From contig NZ_NRSM01000008.1 of the NCBI RefSeq assembly GCF_016584105.1, positions 62,001 to 126,000 on the forward strand: a DNA stretch of 64,000 nucleotides, read 5' to 3'. Made by a program: the position numbers and the translations under genes. The DNA comes from Ectothiorhodospira shaposhnikovii. GTDB lineage: Bacteria; Pseudomonadota; Gammaproteobacteria; Ectothiorhodospirales; Ectothiorhodospiraceae. A model generated the notes under the pieces. It did not search any database. It saw only the letters and a program-made list of their open reading frames with translations, and was not told the DNA's origin. This document shows positions 8,177-16,958 of the stretch, one piece after another (positions within the stretch are counted from its first letter, which is position 1; every line of letters starts with the position of its first letter).

Positions 8177-10369
8177 GTGACAGCCGCCATGGTCGAGAGC
8201 GCCCCCACCCCCACGATACCCAGCCCGCAGCCGTTGGATTCCACCCGATTCATGGCCGGCGACCTGTGCGCGTATCTGGAATGCTATCTGGAGCCGGAGC
8301 AGATCAAGGAAGTCTATCGGGCCTATCTGTTCGGAGCGGAGGCCCACGAAGGCCAGACCCGTCAGAGCGGCGAGCCCTACATCTTCCATCCCCTGGCCGT
8401 GGCCAAGACCATGGCCGAGATGCGGATGGACTACAAGAGCATCATCGCCGCCATCCTCCATGACGTCATGGAGGATACCCACATCAGCAAGGAACGCATC
8501 ATCGAGGAGTTCGGCGAGGACGTGGCCGAACTGGTGGACGGCGTTTCCAAGCTCACCCACCTCAAGTTTCGCTCCAAGGCCGAGGCCCAGGCCGAGAATT
8601 TCCGCAAGATGATGCTGGCGATCACCCGCGACCTGCGGGTGATCCTGGTGAAGCTGGCCGACCGTCTGCACAACATGCGCACCCTGGGCGCACTGCGGCC
8701 GGACAAGAGCCGGCGGGTGGCCCGGGAGACCCTGGATATCTACGCCCCCATCGCCCAGCGTCTGGGCATGAATGCCATTCGTCGGGAACTGGAACTGCTC
8801 GGTTTTGCCGCTCACTATCCCATGCGCCACAAGGTGCTGGATGCCGCGGTCAAGAAATCCCGGGGCCATCGCAAGGAGGTGATGCAGAAGATCGAGACCG
8901 CCATCTGCGGTCGCATGGAGGAAGTGGGGATCGAGGCCCGCATCGTCGGCCGGGAAAAGAACCTCTACAGCATCTACCGCAAGATGAAGCAGAAGCGTCT
9001 GTCCTTCTCGGAGGTCTATGACGTCTTCGCCATCCGCATCATCGTCGCCGACGTGGATACCTGTTACCGGGCCCTGGGGGTGGTGCACAACCTCTACAAG
9101 CCGGTGCCGGGGCGCTTCAAGGACTACATCGCCATTCCCAAGGCCAACGGCTATCAGAGCCTGCACACGGTGCTGTTCGGGCCTCACGGCATCCCCATCG
9201 AGGTGCAGATCCGCACCGAGGAGATGGACCGGGTGGCCGAGACCGGCATCGCCGCCCACTGGCTCTACAAGGCCGGGGACCGGCATTCCGCCACCGCCCA
9301 GGATCGGGCTCGGGAGTGGCTCAAGGGGGTGCTGGAGATCCAGCAGGCCGCCGGCAACTCCATGGAGTTCCTGGAAAACGTCAAGGTGGACCTGTTCCCC
9401 GAGGAGGTCTACATCTTCACCCCGCAGGGAGACATCATGGAGCTGCCCCGGGGCGCCACCGTGGTGGACTTCGCCTATGCCGTACATTCCGACGTGGGCA
9501 ACACCTGCGTGGCGGCCAAGATCGACCGTCGTCTGGCACCGCTTTCCACCCCGCTGGAGAGTGGTCGCACGGTCCAGATCATCACCGCCCCCGGTGCCCG
9601 CCCCAATCCCGCTTGGCTGAACTTCGTGGTCACCGGCAAGGCCCGCACGGCTATCCGCCATTACCTCAAGAACCTGCAGCAGGACGAGGCGATCAGTCTC
9701 GGCCGCCGTCTATTGGAAAAGGCCCTCTCGGTTTACGAACTGGCCCTGGAGCAGGTACCCGAGGAGCGCCTGCGGGCGCTGCTGGATGAGCTGCATCTGC
9801 CCGATATCAATGCCTTGCTGGCGGATATCGGCCTGGGTAATCGCATGGCCGCGTTGGTGGGGCGACGTCTGTCCGTGTCGGAAGACGAAGGCGCAGCCAT
9901 GGAAACCGCGCCGGCGGGCATGGGGCTTCCCTTGGCCGTGAAGGGCACCGAAGGCATGGTGCTGTCCTTTGCCAAGTGCTGCAATCCCATTCCCGGTGAC
10001 CCCATTGTCGGAGTCATGAGTACCGGGCGCGGCCTGGTGGTTCACAGGGAACAGTGCCGCAATGTTGTTGATTACCGGGACAAGCCGGACAAATGGATCA
10101 CGGTGGAATGGGCGCCGGACGGTGCTCAGGAGTATGCCGCCAGCGTGCGTATCCAGACCGCCAACAAGCGGGGTGTGCTGGCCAGCCTGGCGGCGGGGAT
10201 CTCGGACATGGGCTCCAATATCGAGCATGTTTCTTTCGACGAACGGGATGGTCATGCCACCACCATCACTTTCACCCTGAGCGTCCGCAACCGCAAGCAT
10301 CTGGCGGACATCATGCGCCGCCTGCGGCGTATCCCCGAGGTTCTTCGTATTGCCCGCGCCAAGGGCTGA
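8177..10369 (+). CDS. spoT: Bifunctional (p)ppGpp synthetase/hydrolase SpoT
   Basis: A 730-residue RelA/SpoT homologue. Domains in order: HD hydrolase with H95-D96 in HDVMED, synthetase, TGS (from about residue 408), a helical/zinc-finger region containing KCCNPIPGD, and a C-terminal ACT domain. The synthetase contains RFKD at 313-316, the RxKD form found in bifunctional enzymes, not the ExDD form of RelA. It both makes and degrades the stringent alarmone. The start is taken as GTG at 8177; an in-frame ATG at 8189 is an alternative. It ends the gmk-rpoZ-spoT operon. Confidence 0.95.
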   Translation: MTAAMVESAPTPTIPSPQPLDSTRFMAGDLCAYLECYLEPEQIKEVYRAYLFGAEAHEGQTRQSGEPYIFHPLAVAKTMAEMRMDYKSIIAAILHDVMEDTHISKERIIEEFGEDVAELVDGVSKLTHLKFRSKAEAQAENFRKMMLAITRDLRVILVKLADRLHNMRTLGALRPDKSRRVARETLDIYAPIAQRLGMNAIRRELELLGFAAHYPMRHKVLDAAVKKSRGHRKEVMQKIETAICGRMEEVGIEARIVGREKNLYSIYRKMKQKRLSFSEVYDVFAIRIIVADVDTCYRALGVVHNLYKPVPGRFKDYIAIPKANGYQSLHTVLFGPHGIPIEVQIRTEEMDRVAETGIAAHWLYKAGDRHSATAQDRAREWLKGVLEIQQAAGNSMEFLENVKVDLFPEEVYIFTPQGDIMELPRGATVVDFAYAVHSDVGNTCVAAKIDRRLAPLSTPLESGRTVQIITAPGARPNPAWLNFVVTGKARTAIRHYLKNLQQDEAISLGRRLLEKALSVYELALEQVPEERLRALLDELHLPDINALLADIGLGNRMAALVGRRLSVSEDEGAAMETAPAGMGLPLAVKGTEGMVLSFAKCCNPIPGDPIVGVMSTGRGLVVHREQCRNVVDYRDKPDKWITVEWAPDGAQEYAASVRIQTANKRGVLASLAAGISDMGSNIEHVSFDERDGHATTITFTLSVRNRKHLADIMRRLRRIPEVLRIARAKG

Positions 10370-10397
10370 AACAGCTAATGTGTCGGCCGTGGATCGG

Positions 10398-10423
10398 GGG
10401 GCCGGGTTTTACATCCTGGCCCC
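10398..10423. terminator. Possible terminator between convergent spoT and the basic hypothetical gene
   Basis: GGGGCCGGG at 10398-10406 pairs with CCTGGCCCC at 10415-10423 (one G-T pair). No T-run follows on either side, so function is uncertain, but it lies between two convergent genes. Confidence 0.35.
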
Positions 10424-10443
10424 GTTAGCCGGTCGTTAGCCCG

Positions 10444-10749
10444 TTACTCGCTACTGACGGTGCTTCTGGCAGCCCCTGCCGGTTTTTTGAAGGTTTTCTT
10501 GGCGCGGGGGCCGGTGCTACCGCCTCCGGGGCCGGATCTGGGTTGTCTGGCTCCGCGGTTCTGACGGGGATTGCCGCGGGCCTCGGAGGAGGCCGGTTTC
10601 TCGCCGCCGGAGATCTGATTGACGGGGGCCAGAGAGATCTCCAGTTCAATGATTTCGTCCCACTGTTCCTCGGTGCGCTGGTTATCGGGAATTGCCAGCA
10701 GGCTCTGCAGGCGTCGACGGGGGGAAATGGCTTGAGAGGAATCGTTCAT
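10444..10749 (-). CDS. Small basic hypothetical protein
   Basis: A protein of 101 residues not assigned to a named family. Residues 1-45 look folded and helical (RRRLQSLLAIPDNQRTEEQW followed by an acidic helix). Residues 50-101 are rich in Gly, Pro, Ser, Arg and Lys, with several RGN/RGA/RSG units, and are probably disordered and positively charged. Such tails often bind nucleic acid, but no function can be stated. The ATG at 10749 is inferred because the upstream extension is antisense to the DsbA-like gene. It follows that gene by 109 bases on the same strand. Confidence 0.65.
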   Translation of the reverse strand: MNDSSQAISPRRRLQSLLAIPDNQRTEEQWDEIIELEISLAPVNQISGGEKPASSEARGNPRQNRGARQPRSGPGGGSTGPRAKKTFKKPAGAARSTVSSE

Positions 10750-10858
10750 GGCTAGGGCATCATGCGGTTGTGTGCCGAAGGCGCTTCGGAAAAAGGCTTG
10801 AACAGGGTCAGGATGTCTGTCACGGCGCTGTACTCCTAGGTCAGGGGAATATCCAAGA

Positions 10859-11494
10859 TCAGGCGCGGGCCTTGTCGATGAGTTGTCCCGCAATTTCAAG
10901 AATGTCATCGAAGTTGCGGGCATTTTCGCCGACCACGACGAAACGGCCGTCAACCACCAGGGTGGGAACGCTGTTGATGCCAAAGCGGGTCTGCAGACGA
11001 TCGTTGCGGGCCACCTGGGCGCGGACATGGGAGGCGTTGAACACCTGGCGAAATGCCTCGGTATCCACGTCCCTTTCCGCCAGCCAGTCCATGATGGCGG
11101 TTTCGGTGAACAAGGGTTCCCGGTTCACGCCGACCGCGTCGAACACCGCCTGATCCAGTTCTCCGGCCAGGCCGGCCTCTTCCAGGGCCAGGGCCAGGCG
11201 GGCCAGATTGGCCCAGGCGGCGCGGTTGAAGGAGATGGGGATGCGCCGGAAGGTCACGTCATCGGGCAGTTCCGCCAGCCAGGGTTTCATCACCCGGGCC
11301 AGTTGGCCGCAGAAGGGGCATCCGTAGGAAAAGAATTTGGCCAGTTCGATCTTGCCCTCGGGGGCTTCCGATTGAGGGCGGGCGATGGCGCGCCAGTCCT
11401 GACCTTCCACCAGGCTGGCCAGTGCATTGGGCGCCAGGGCCGCCCCCAGTCCACCGGCAAGCAATTGGTTGAAACGGCGTCGGGTCAGGGACAT
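10859..11494 (-). CDS. dsbA: DsbA-like thiol:disulfide oxidoreductase
   Basis: A 211-residue exported protein. The N-terminus SLTRRRFNQLLAGGLGAAL is a signal peptide with a twin-arginine-like motif, ending near ALA at 26. The mature part is a DsbA-type thioredoxin fold with CPFC at 59-62, a helical insert, and the cis-proline loop SVPTLVV. It should introduce disulfides into periplasmic proteins. The start at 11494 follows AGGAG by 7 bases; an upstream ATG at 11551 is less likely. The Arg-Arg motif suggests possible Tat export, unlike classical Sec-exported DsbA. The symbol is by family; orthology to E. coli dsbA is not certain. Confidence 0.85.
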   Translation of the reverse strand: MSLTRRRFNQLLAGGLGAALAPNALASLVEGQDWRAIARPQSEAPEGKIELAKFFSYGCPFCGQLARVMKPWLAELPDDVTFRRIPISFNRAAWANLARLALALEEAGLAGELDQAVFDAVGVNREPLFTETAIMDWLAERDVDTEAFRQVFNASHVRAQVARNDRLQTRFGINSVPTLVVDGRFVVVGENARNFDDILEIAGQLIDKARA

Positions 11495-11889
11495 GGTATC
11501 GCTCCTGGGGCTGGGTTGATCGTGCAAGGATTCAGCAGTTTTCGTCATCAACTGTAACGGTGCCCGTCAGAGGGCTGGCACTGGAACCCGGACGGGACCG
11601 GGTCTGACCGGGAGATTCTGTTGACAGGGATGCCGGTGTTACCGGCGCGCAGGTTCATGGCTGCGCAGTGCCGCCAGTGCGGCAATACAACTCTACCCGC
11701 CCAGGGAGGCCGGGCTGTATCACCATCAAGTCATGGACTCGAAGGGCAGGTTATTCATGGTTCCTTGTCCGAGGCCTTTCAAGGCCTGACCGGCATGTCC
11801 GTCGGATCGTCAGACGCAAGGCCGGGAGGCGATTGGTGACGATTATAATGGCTTTGCGAAAGATTTGCCTGTTTTCGCTCCCGCAAGGC
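11495..11889. other. 395-base gap between dsbA-like gene and the 47-residue protein gene
   Basis: No gene is supported. It should hold the dsbA-like promoter on the minus strand. A TATAAT occurs at about 11844-11849 without a good -35. GCGAAA/TTTCGC around 11858-11880 could form a weak 6-base stem just past the 47-residue gene. A plus-strand frame at 11621-11839 shows no family resemblance. Confidence 0.4.
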
Positions 11890-12033
11890 TCAACCCTGGC
11901 TGATCTGTATCAATCGTGCAATGAACAACAGGCTCAGCAGCAGCCAGCCGACCGGGTAGGGGAACATCCCCACATACCAGGCAGTCAATGTGCCCAGCAA
12001 CAGGGCGCCGATGATCAGCAACGGAATGTCCAT
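11890..12033 (-). CDS. Small two-helix membrane protein
   Basis: A 47-residue protein. Two hydrophobic stretches (residues about 4-20 and 29-38) flank a short turn, YVGMFPYPVGW, so it is likely a hairpin in the inner membrane. The start is well supported: AGGAG lies 8 bases before the ATG at 12033. The frame is closed by TGA. No family is recognised. It diverges from the hydrolase gene at 12121, with 87 bases between the two starts. Small proteins of this type often modulate larger membrane partners, which is only inference here. Confidence 0.65.
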   Translation of the reverse strand: MDIPLLIIGALLLGTLTAWYVGMFPYPVGWLLLSLLFIARLIQISQG

Positions 12034-12120
12034 GGGAAGGTCTCCTGTGCTCGTTATGATTGGAGCGTGTCCGAGCAGGCGTTGTTCCCCGTGGCCCCTA
12101 CATTACCTCCATGGAGTCCC

Positions 12121-13032
12121 ATGTCAGTCATTCTTGGCTTCGCTATTGTCATTGCCCTGGTCCTGGTTTCGGGCGTGGGTCTGCTGCTCCTCCGGCTATG
12201 GTTGCTGCGGGCTTTTCGCATCCAGGCCCGCTCTTGGGTGACCCAACCCCAGTCCCTGGGGCTTTTTCCCGAGCGACGCCGGATCACCACTCGCCGGCAC
12301 AAGGCATTGGCCGCCTCGTTTTTTCTTCCCCATGTCGGGGCCCCGGTCGTGGTTATGGTGCATGGCTGGGGTGCCAACAGTTCCCATCTGCTGCACATGG
12401 TGCCCCGGGTGCTGGCCGAAGGGTTGAATACGGTGGTCTTTGATGCCCGCTGCCATGGACTGAGCGATGATGACGGTTTTGCCTCCCTGCCGCGCTTCGC
12501 GGAAGATGCGGAGGCCGTCATGGAGGTTCTGCGTCGGCGAGGATATGGGGATATCATCCTGCTGGGACATTCCGTGGGTGCCGGTGCGGTACTGCTGGTG
12601 GCTTCCAGAACCCCGAATCTGCGAGCGGTGATCAGCCTGTCCGCCTTTTCACATCCGGAGCCGATGATGAACGGCTGGCTGGTGGAACGGGGTATCCCCC
12701 TTCGTCCCTGGGGGGGAATCATCAATCGCGGCGTGGAATGGTTTATCGGTCACCGTTTCAATGATATTGCCCCCCAAACCACGGTATCCCTGGTCCAGGC
12801 GCCTTTACTGCTGGTGCATGGTGAGGACGACGATGTGGTCCCTCCGTGTCATCTGCGGGTTCTTGCCGGCGCGAATCCCCGTGCCACAGTGCTGACCCTG
12901 CCGGGTGTGGGGCACAATGACCCCGAGGGGTTTGCCCGTCATTCCGATCTGATCATGAACTGGCTCAGACCCTATCTGCCATGTCGTTCCCCCCTGAAGG
13001 ACATCCATTCCCGTGACACTGGAACTGTTTGA
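12121..13032 (+). CDS. Membrane-anchored alpha/beta hydrolase
   Basis: A 303-residue protein. Residues 5-28 form a hydrophobic anchor. The hydrolase domain follows with the oxyanion strand VVVMVHGWGANS, the nucleophile elbow GHSVG, an acidic residue in LLLVHGEDDDVV, and the catalytic histidine in GVGHND. This order is typical of serine esterases, here probably exposed at the inner membrane. The ATG at 12121 follows GGAG closely; a longer frame from 11668 crosses a non-coding gap and is rejected. Its end overlaps the next gene by 20 bases, suggesting coupling. The substrate is unknown. Confidence 0.82.
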   Translation: MSVILGFAIVIALVLVSGVGLLLLRLWLLRAFRIQARSWVTQPQSLGLFPERRRITTRRHKALAASFFLPHVGAPVVVMVHGWGANSSHLLHMVPRVLAEGLNTVVFDARCHGLSDDDGFASLPRFAEDAEAVMEVLRRRGYGDIILLGHSVGAGAVLLVASRTPNLRAVISLSAFSHPEPMMNGWLVERGIPLRPWGGIINRGVEWFIGHRFNDIAPQTTVSLVQAPLLLVHGEDDDVVPPCHLRVLAGANPRATVLTLPGVGHNDPEGFARHSDLIMNWLRPYLPCRSPLKDIHSRDTGTV

Positions 13033-13768
13033 TCTTGCCCTGATCGTGATCGCCGCCTTTGTGGCCGGCATCATCAACGCCCTGGCAGGGGGAGGGAGCT
13101 TTCTCACCCTGCCGGCCCTGGTCTTTACCGGCGTGCCCCCGGTGGCCGCCAACGCCACCGGCACGGCGGCGCTGTTGCCCGGTTATCTGGCCAGCGCCTG
13201 GGCCTACCGGGATCTGATCCAGGCACCCCGGGGGATGACGGTGCTGGGGGTGGTGCTCATCGGCACGGCGGGGGGCGCGGTGGGTGCCTTGCTGCTGCTG
13301 GCGACCTCCAACGAGGCCTTCCGGGTGATCGTGCCCTGGCTGCTGCTCTTTGCCACCCTGCTGTTTGCCTTCGGGCCGCGCCTGAACCAGTACCTGGCGC
13401 GACGCAGCCACGGCACCGGCGGCTTCTGGGGGCGACTCGGCGTGCTGGGCGTGTGCGGCTACGGCGGCTATTTCAACGGCGGCATGGGCATTGTCATGCT
13501 GGCCATGTTCCGCCTGCTGGGGGTCAATGACCTGAACGTGGCCAACGGCCTGAAAAACCTGCTCTCCGCCGTGCTCACCCTGATGGCGGTGGTCATCTAT
13601 GCCTGGGGCGGTGCCATCTCCTGGCCCGAGATCCCCCCCATGGCCCTGGCGGCGGTCCTGGGCGGCCTGGCCGGCGCCCGCATCGGCCGGGTACTGCCGC
13701 CGGCGCTCCTGCGCAACGGCATCGTGGTGGTCGGCGCGGTGACCACGGTGCTGTTCTTTTTACAGTGA
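13013..13768 (+). CDS. TauE/SafE family permease
   Basis: A 251-residue membrane protein with about eight hydrophobic helices and two repeat halves. Hallmarks are the first-half GIINALAGGGSFLTLPAL with GVPPVAANATGTAALLPG, and the second-half NGGMGIVMLAMF with NVANGLKNLLSAV. The family moves organic and inorganic sulfur anions such as sulfite or sulfoacetate across the inner membrane. The start is GTG at 13013, inside the hydrolase 3' end. It is convergent with the TRAP genes. In a sulfur-oxidising phototroph an exporter of sulfur anions would fit, but substrate is not shown. Confidence 0.88.
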   Translation: MTLELFDLALIVIAAFVAGIINALAGGGSFLTLPALVFTGVPPVAANATGTAALLPGYLASAWAYRDLIQAPRGMTVLGVVLIGTAGGAVGALLLLATSNEAFRVIVPWLLLFATLLFAFGPRLNQYLARRSHGTGGFWGRLGVLGVCGYGGYFNGGMGIVMLAMFRLLGVNDLNVANGLKNLLSAVLTLMAVVIYAWGGAISWPEIPPMALAAVLGGLAGARIGRVLPPALLRNGIVVVGAVTTVLFFLQ

Positions 13769-13787
13769 TTCGACGTCAAACCGCGGC

Positions 13788-15113
13788 CTACCACCCGATC
13801 GCCCCCGGCAGCCACAGCACGATCCCCGGGAACAGGATCAGCAGCCCCAGGGCCAGCAGCTGGATGATCACGAAGGGGATCGCCCCCCGGTAGATGTCCG
13901 CGGTTCGTATTCCCCTGGGCGCCACTCCCTTCATGAAGATCAGTGACCACCCGAAGGGCGGCGTCAGGAACGAGGTCTGCAGGTTCATGGCGATGAGGAT
14001 GGCAATCCACACCATGGAGAATTCCGGATAGCCGGCCAGGAAGGGCATGAACAGGGGCACGGCGATGTAGGTGATCTGGATCCACTCCAGGAAGAACCCC
14101 AGCAGGAAGATCAGCAGCATCATGAACAGCAGGGTGCCGTAGGGGCCGCCGGGCACCCAGTCGAACATGGCCTCCACCAGGAATTCCCCATCCAGCCCCC
14201 GGAACGCCAGGGCAAACACCTGGGAGGCGATCAGCACGAAGAACACCATGGCGGTGATGCGCACCGTGATGATCAGTGCCTCATTGAACACCGGCAGGCT
14301 CAGACGGCGCATCAGCGCCGCCACCACCACCGCGCCCACGGCCCCCACGGCGGCGGCTTCGGTGGGGGCGGCGATGCCGCCGATGATGGCCCCCAACACC
14401 GCCCCCACCAGGGCCAGGGGCGGCAGTACCGAGGTGAAAAGATCCTTCCAGAGCTGGGCCTTGCTCATGGTGGCCCGTTCCGCGGCGTCAATGGCCGGTA
14501 CGTCCGCCGCGTTGTACCAGGCCAGGAACAGGAGGTAGAGCACGTAGAGTCCGGACAGCAGCAGGCCCGGCACCAGGGCGGCGGCGAACAGGCTGCCCAC
14601 GGACAGGTTCATGGTATCCGCCAGCACCAGCAGTACCAGACTGGGGGGGATGATCTGCCCCAGGGTGCCCGAGGCACAGATGGTGCCGCAGGCCACCGAC
14701 GGCTTGTAGCCCCGTCGGATCAGGGTGGGCAGGGCCATGAGGGTGAGGGTGACGATGGCCGCCCCGACGATGCCCGTGGCCGCACCCATGAGCACGCCCA
14801 CCAGGATCACCGCCAGGGCCATGCCGCCGGGCAGGGCGCCGCTGGCATGGCCGATCACTTCCAGCATGCGTTCCGCCACCCGGGTCTTGTCCAGCATCAC
14901 CCCCATGAACACGAACAGCGGGATGGCCAGCAGGGTGTAGTTGGTGATGGTGCCGAAGATGCGCGAGGGCAGCAGCTCGAACAGCCAGCCCTCGAACCCG
15001 ATGAAGCCGAACACGAACCCCACGGCGGCAATGGCGAAGGCCACCGGCATCCCCGTGAGCACCAGGATGAAAAAGGCGCCCACCATCATCAGCGCGATGT
15101 ACTCAAGGGGCAT
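13788..15113 (-). CDS. dctM: TRAP transporter large permease DctM
   Basis: A 441-residue polytopic protein of the DctM family, with about twelve hydrophobic helices. It includes MVGAFFILVLTGMPVAFAIA at the N-terminus and an AAPTEAAAVGAVGA motif in the middle, both typical. It is the sodium-coupled translocation subunit of the TRAP transporter. The ATG at 15113 is preceded by GGAGG at 7 bases; the TTG at 15119 is too close to it. The gene overlaps dctQ by 11 bases. Order P-Q-M is the usual one. Confidence 0.93.
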   Translation of the reverse strand: MPLEYIALMMVGAFFILVLTGMPVAFAIAAVGFVFGFIGFEGWLFELLPSRIFGTITNYTLLAIPLFVFMGVMLDKTRVAERMLEVIGHASGALPGGMALAVILVGVLMGAATGIVGAAIVTLTLMALPTLIRRGYKPSVACGTICASGTLGQIIPPSLVLLVLADTMNLSVGSLFAAALVPGLLLSGLYVLYLLFLAWYNAADVPAIDAAERATMSKAQLWKDLFTSVLPPLALVGAVLGAIIGGIAAPTEAAAVGAVGAVVVAALMRRLSLPVFNEALIITVRITAMVFFVLIASQVFALAFRGLDGEFLVEAMFDWVPGGPYGTLLFMMLLIFLLGFFLEWIQITYIAVPLFMPFLAGYPEFSMVWIAILIAMNLQTSFLTPPFGWSLIFMKGVAPRGIRTADIYRGAIPFVIIQLLALGLLILFPGIVLWLPGAIGW

Positions 15114-15654
15114 GGGCAATCCTCCGGCGGGACCCGGGGCGACGGTAATGGAACAGCAGGCGGCGGCCGATGCTCAGGGTCTGCCGCAGGGCCTCGCTGA
15201 TGATGAGGGCAAAGCCCAGCAGGATCATGGCCTTGGGCAGGAACAGCCAGGGCATGCCGCCGGCGTTGGGCGAGCCCTCGCCGCGTACATAGGAGATGCT
15301 GACGAAGGGCCAGGTGTAGAACAGGATCAGGGCCGCGATGGGGATGGCCGCCAGCACCATGGTGATGCCGTTGAGCCACAGCCTGCCCACGCGGCTCAGG
15401 CGATGGGAAAAGACGTCCACCCGAACGTGTTCATCGGAACGCATGGCATAGGCGATGCCGGTCATCACGCTCAGGGAGAGCAGATACCACTCCAGTTCCT
15501 GCAGCCACACGGCGCCGGTGCCGAAGGCGTAGCGGGCGGTCATGTTGCCGAAGATCAGCAGGATCATGGCGGCCATGGCGATGGCCGAGATTCCACCGGC
15601 CAGGCTGGTGATCCGGTACAGCACACGCTCGAAGCGAAGGAGGAGGCGGGACAT
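15103..15654 (-). CDS. dctQ: TRAP transporter small permease DctQ
   Basis: A 183-residue protein with four hydrophobic helices, matching DctQ. Key segments are FGNMTARYAFGTGAVWLQEL and the conserved VRVDVF loop after the second helix. It pairs with DctM to form the membrane unit. The ATG at 15654 is preceded by GGAG at 6 bases; a longer frame to 15804 adds 50 non-family residues. It lies between dctP (73 bases upstream) and dctM (overlap). Confidence 0.92.
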   Translation of the reverse strand: MSRLLLRFERVLYRITSLAGGISAIAMAAMILLIFGNMTARYAFGTGAVWLQELEWYLLSLSVMTGIAYAMRSDEHVRVDVFSHRLSRVGRLWLNGITMVLAAIPIAALILFYTWPFVSISYVRGEGSPNAGGMPWLFLPKAMILLGFALIISEALRQTLSIGRRLLFHYRRPGSRRRIAHAP

Positions 15655-15727
15655 GACGATCTCCGATGATCCCGTCAGTGGGTCGGAGGAGCCCCACCCT
15701 GAGGGCAGCAGGGCTCCGGAGCAGGGC

Positions 15728-16846
15728 TCAGGCCAGGATCTTTCCTCCCAGGTCCCGGATTTGGGTCTGGAAAGCCGTTTCCGAGTTCTGCTGCCAGCGG
15801 TCATGGCGGGCCTTGAAGCGGAAATAGCTCTCGTGCACCTTGCGCACCAGGGGATCCCTGGCGGCCCGGTCGCCGAGGATATCCCGGGTGGCTTCCAGCA
15901 GGGCCTGGATCACATCGTCGGGCAGCGGGCCGAACTGCACCCCGTGATTGGTCACCAGATCGTCCAGGGCATCGGCGTTTCTGGCCTCGAGCCAGGTGTG
16001 GGAGGTGATGTTGCAGGCCGCGGCGGCGTTGCGCATGATGGCCTGCAGATCCTTGGGCAGGGACTCCCAGGCACGGCGGTTGACCACCACCTCGGTACTG
16101 GTGGCCGGCTCGTGCCAGCCGGAGGAATAGTAGAACTTGGCGGCCCGGTGCAGCCCCAGTTCGCGATCGGAGTAGGGGCCCACCCACTCCGCCGCGTCGA
16201 TGGCACCCCGCTCCAGGGCGGCAAACAGCTCGCCGCCCGGCAGCAGGCGGGCATTGGCGCCGATGGCGTTGTAGATGTCTCCGGCCAGTCCCGGCATGCG
16301 GATGTTCAGGCCGCGGAAATCCCGCAGACCCTCGACCGGGCGCCGGAACCAGCCCACCGGCTGCACCCCGGTGCAGCCCACCACCAGGGGGACCAGGTCA
16401 AAGGGCTTGTAGACTTCCTCGTACAGCTCATAGCCGCCTCCCTCGTTGAGCCAGGCGTTGTGACCCTGGAAGGTCATGCCGAAGGGTACGGTGGTGAAAT
16501 ACTGGGCGGCGAAGGATTTGCCGGCCCAGTAATAGGCGCAGCCGTGATTGAGCTGGACCTGGCGTCCGGAGGAAGCGGCATCGAAGCCCTCGAAGGCGGG
16601 CACCAGTTCATTGGCGGAATAGACCCGGATGCGGATACGGCCATTGGACATCTCCTCCACCCGTCGGGCGAAGTCGGTGGCGCTGCCGGGGCCGGTCTGG
16701 AAGAAGGGCAGGCCGGCGGGCCAGGTGGTGGTCATGCGCCAGTTGAAACGCTCCTGGGCCTTGACGATGGCCGGTGCCCCGATGATGGCGGCCCCGGTGG
16801 CCACGGCGGTGCCGGCCTTGAGAAAATCACGACGCTTGATGGACAT
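15728..16846 (-). CDS. TRAP solute-binding protein, TakP-like
   Basis: A 372-residue periplasmic protein. The N-terminus has a twin-arginine signal (IKRRDFLKAG), predicting Tat export. The mature part resembles TakP, the 2-oxo-acid binder of Rhodobacter: TTTWPAGLPFFQTG, the NELVPAFEGFDA stretch, PGGELFAALERGAIDAAEWV and the YYSSGWHEP segment. The conserved arginine of TRAP binders is present in LNIRMPGL. TakP binds pyruvate and related oxo-acids with sodium, so uptake of an alpha-keto acid is the leading guess. It is first in the operon dctPQM. Confidence 0.9.
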   Translation of the reverse strand: MSIKRRDFLKAGTAVATGAAIIGAPAIVKAQERFNWRMTTTWPAGLPFFQTGPGSATDFARRVEEMSNGRIRIRVYSANELVPAFEGFDAASSGRQVQLNHGCAYYWAGKSFAAQYFTTVPFGMTFQGHNAWLNEGGGYELYEEVYKPFDLVPLVVGCTGVQPVGWFRRPVEGLRDFRGLNIRMPGLAGDIYNAIGANARLLPGGELFAALERGAIDAAEWVGPYSDRELGLHRAAKFYYSSGWHEPATSTEVVVNRRAWESLPKDLQAIMRNAAAACNITSHTWLEARNADALDDLVTNHGVQFGPLPDDVIQALLEATRDILGDRAARDPLVRKVHESYFRFKARHDRWQQNSETAFQTQIRDLGGKILA

Positions 16847-16958
16847 GGCCTTGATGCTCCTCGGTGGTGGGTTCATTGTGATGTTGTTTTTGGAATATGA
16901 ACCAAACCTGTTGTGCGTGACAACCTTGAGTCCGGCTGACGGCTTGTTCAGCGCTCCC

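Noticed and set aside
11621-11839. 72-residue plus-strand frame
   Set aside because: No ribosome site and no resemblance to a known protein.
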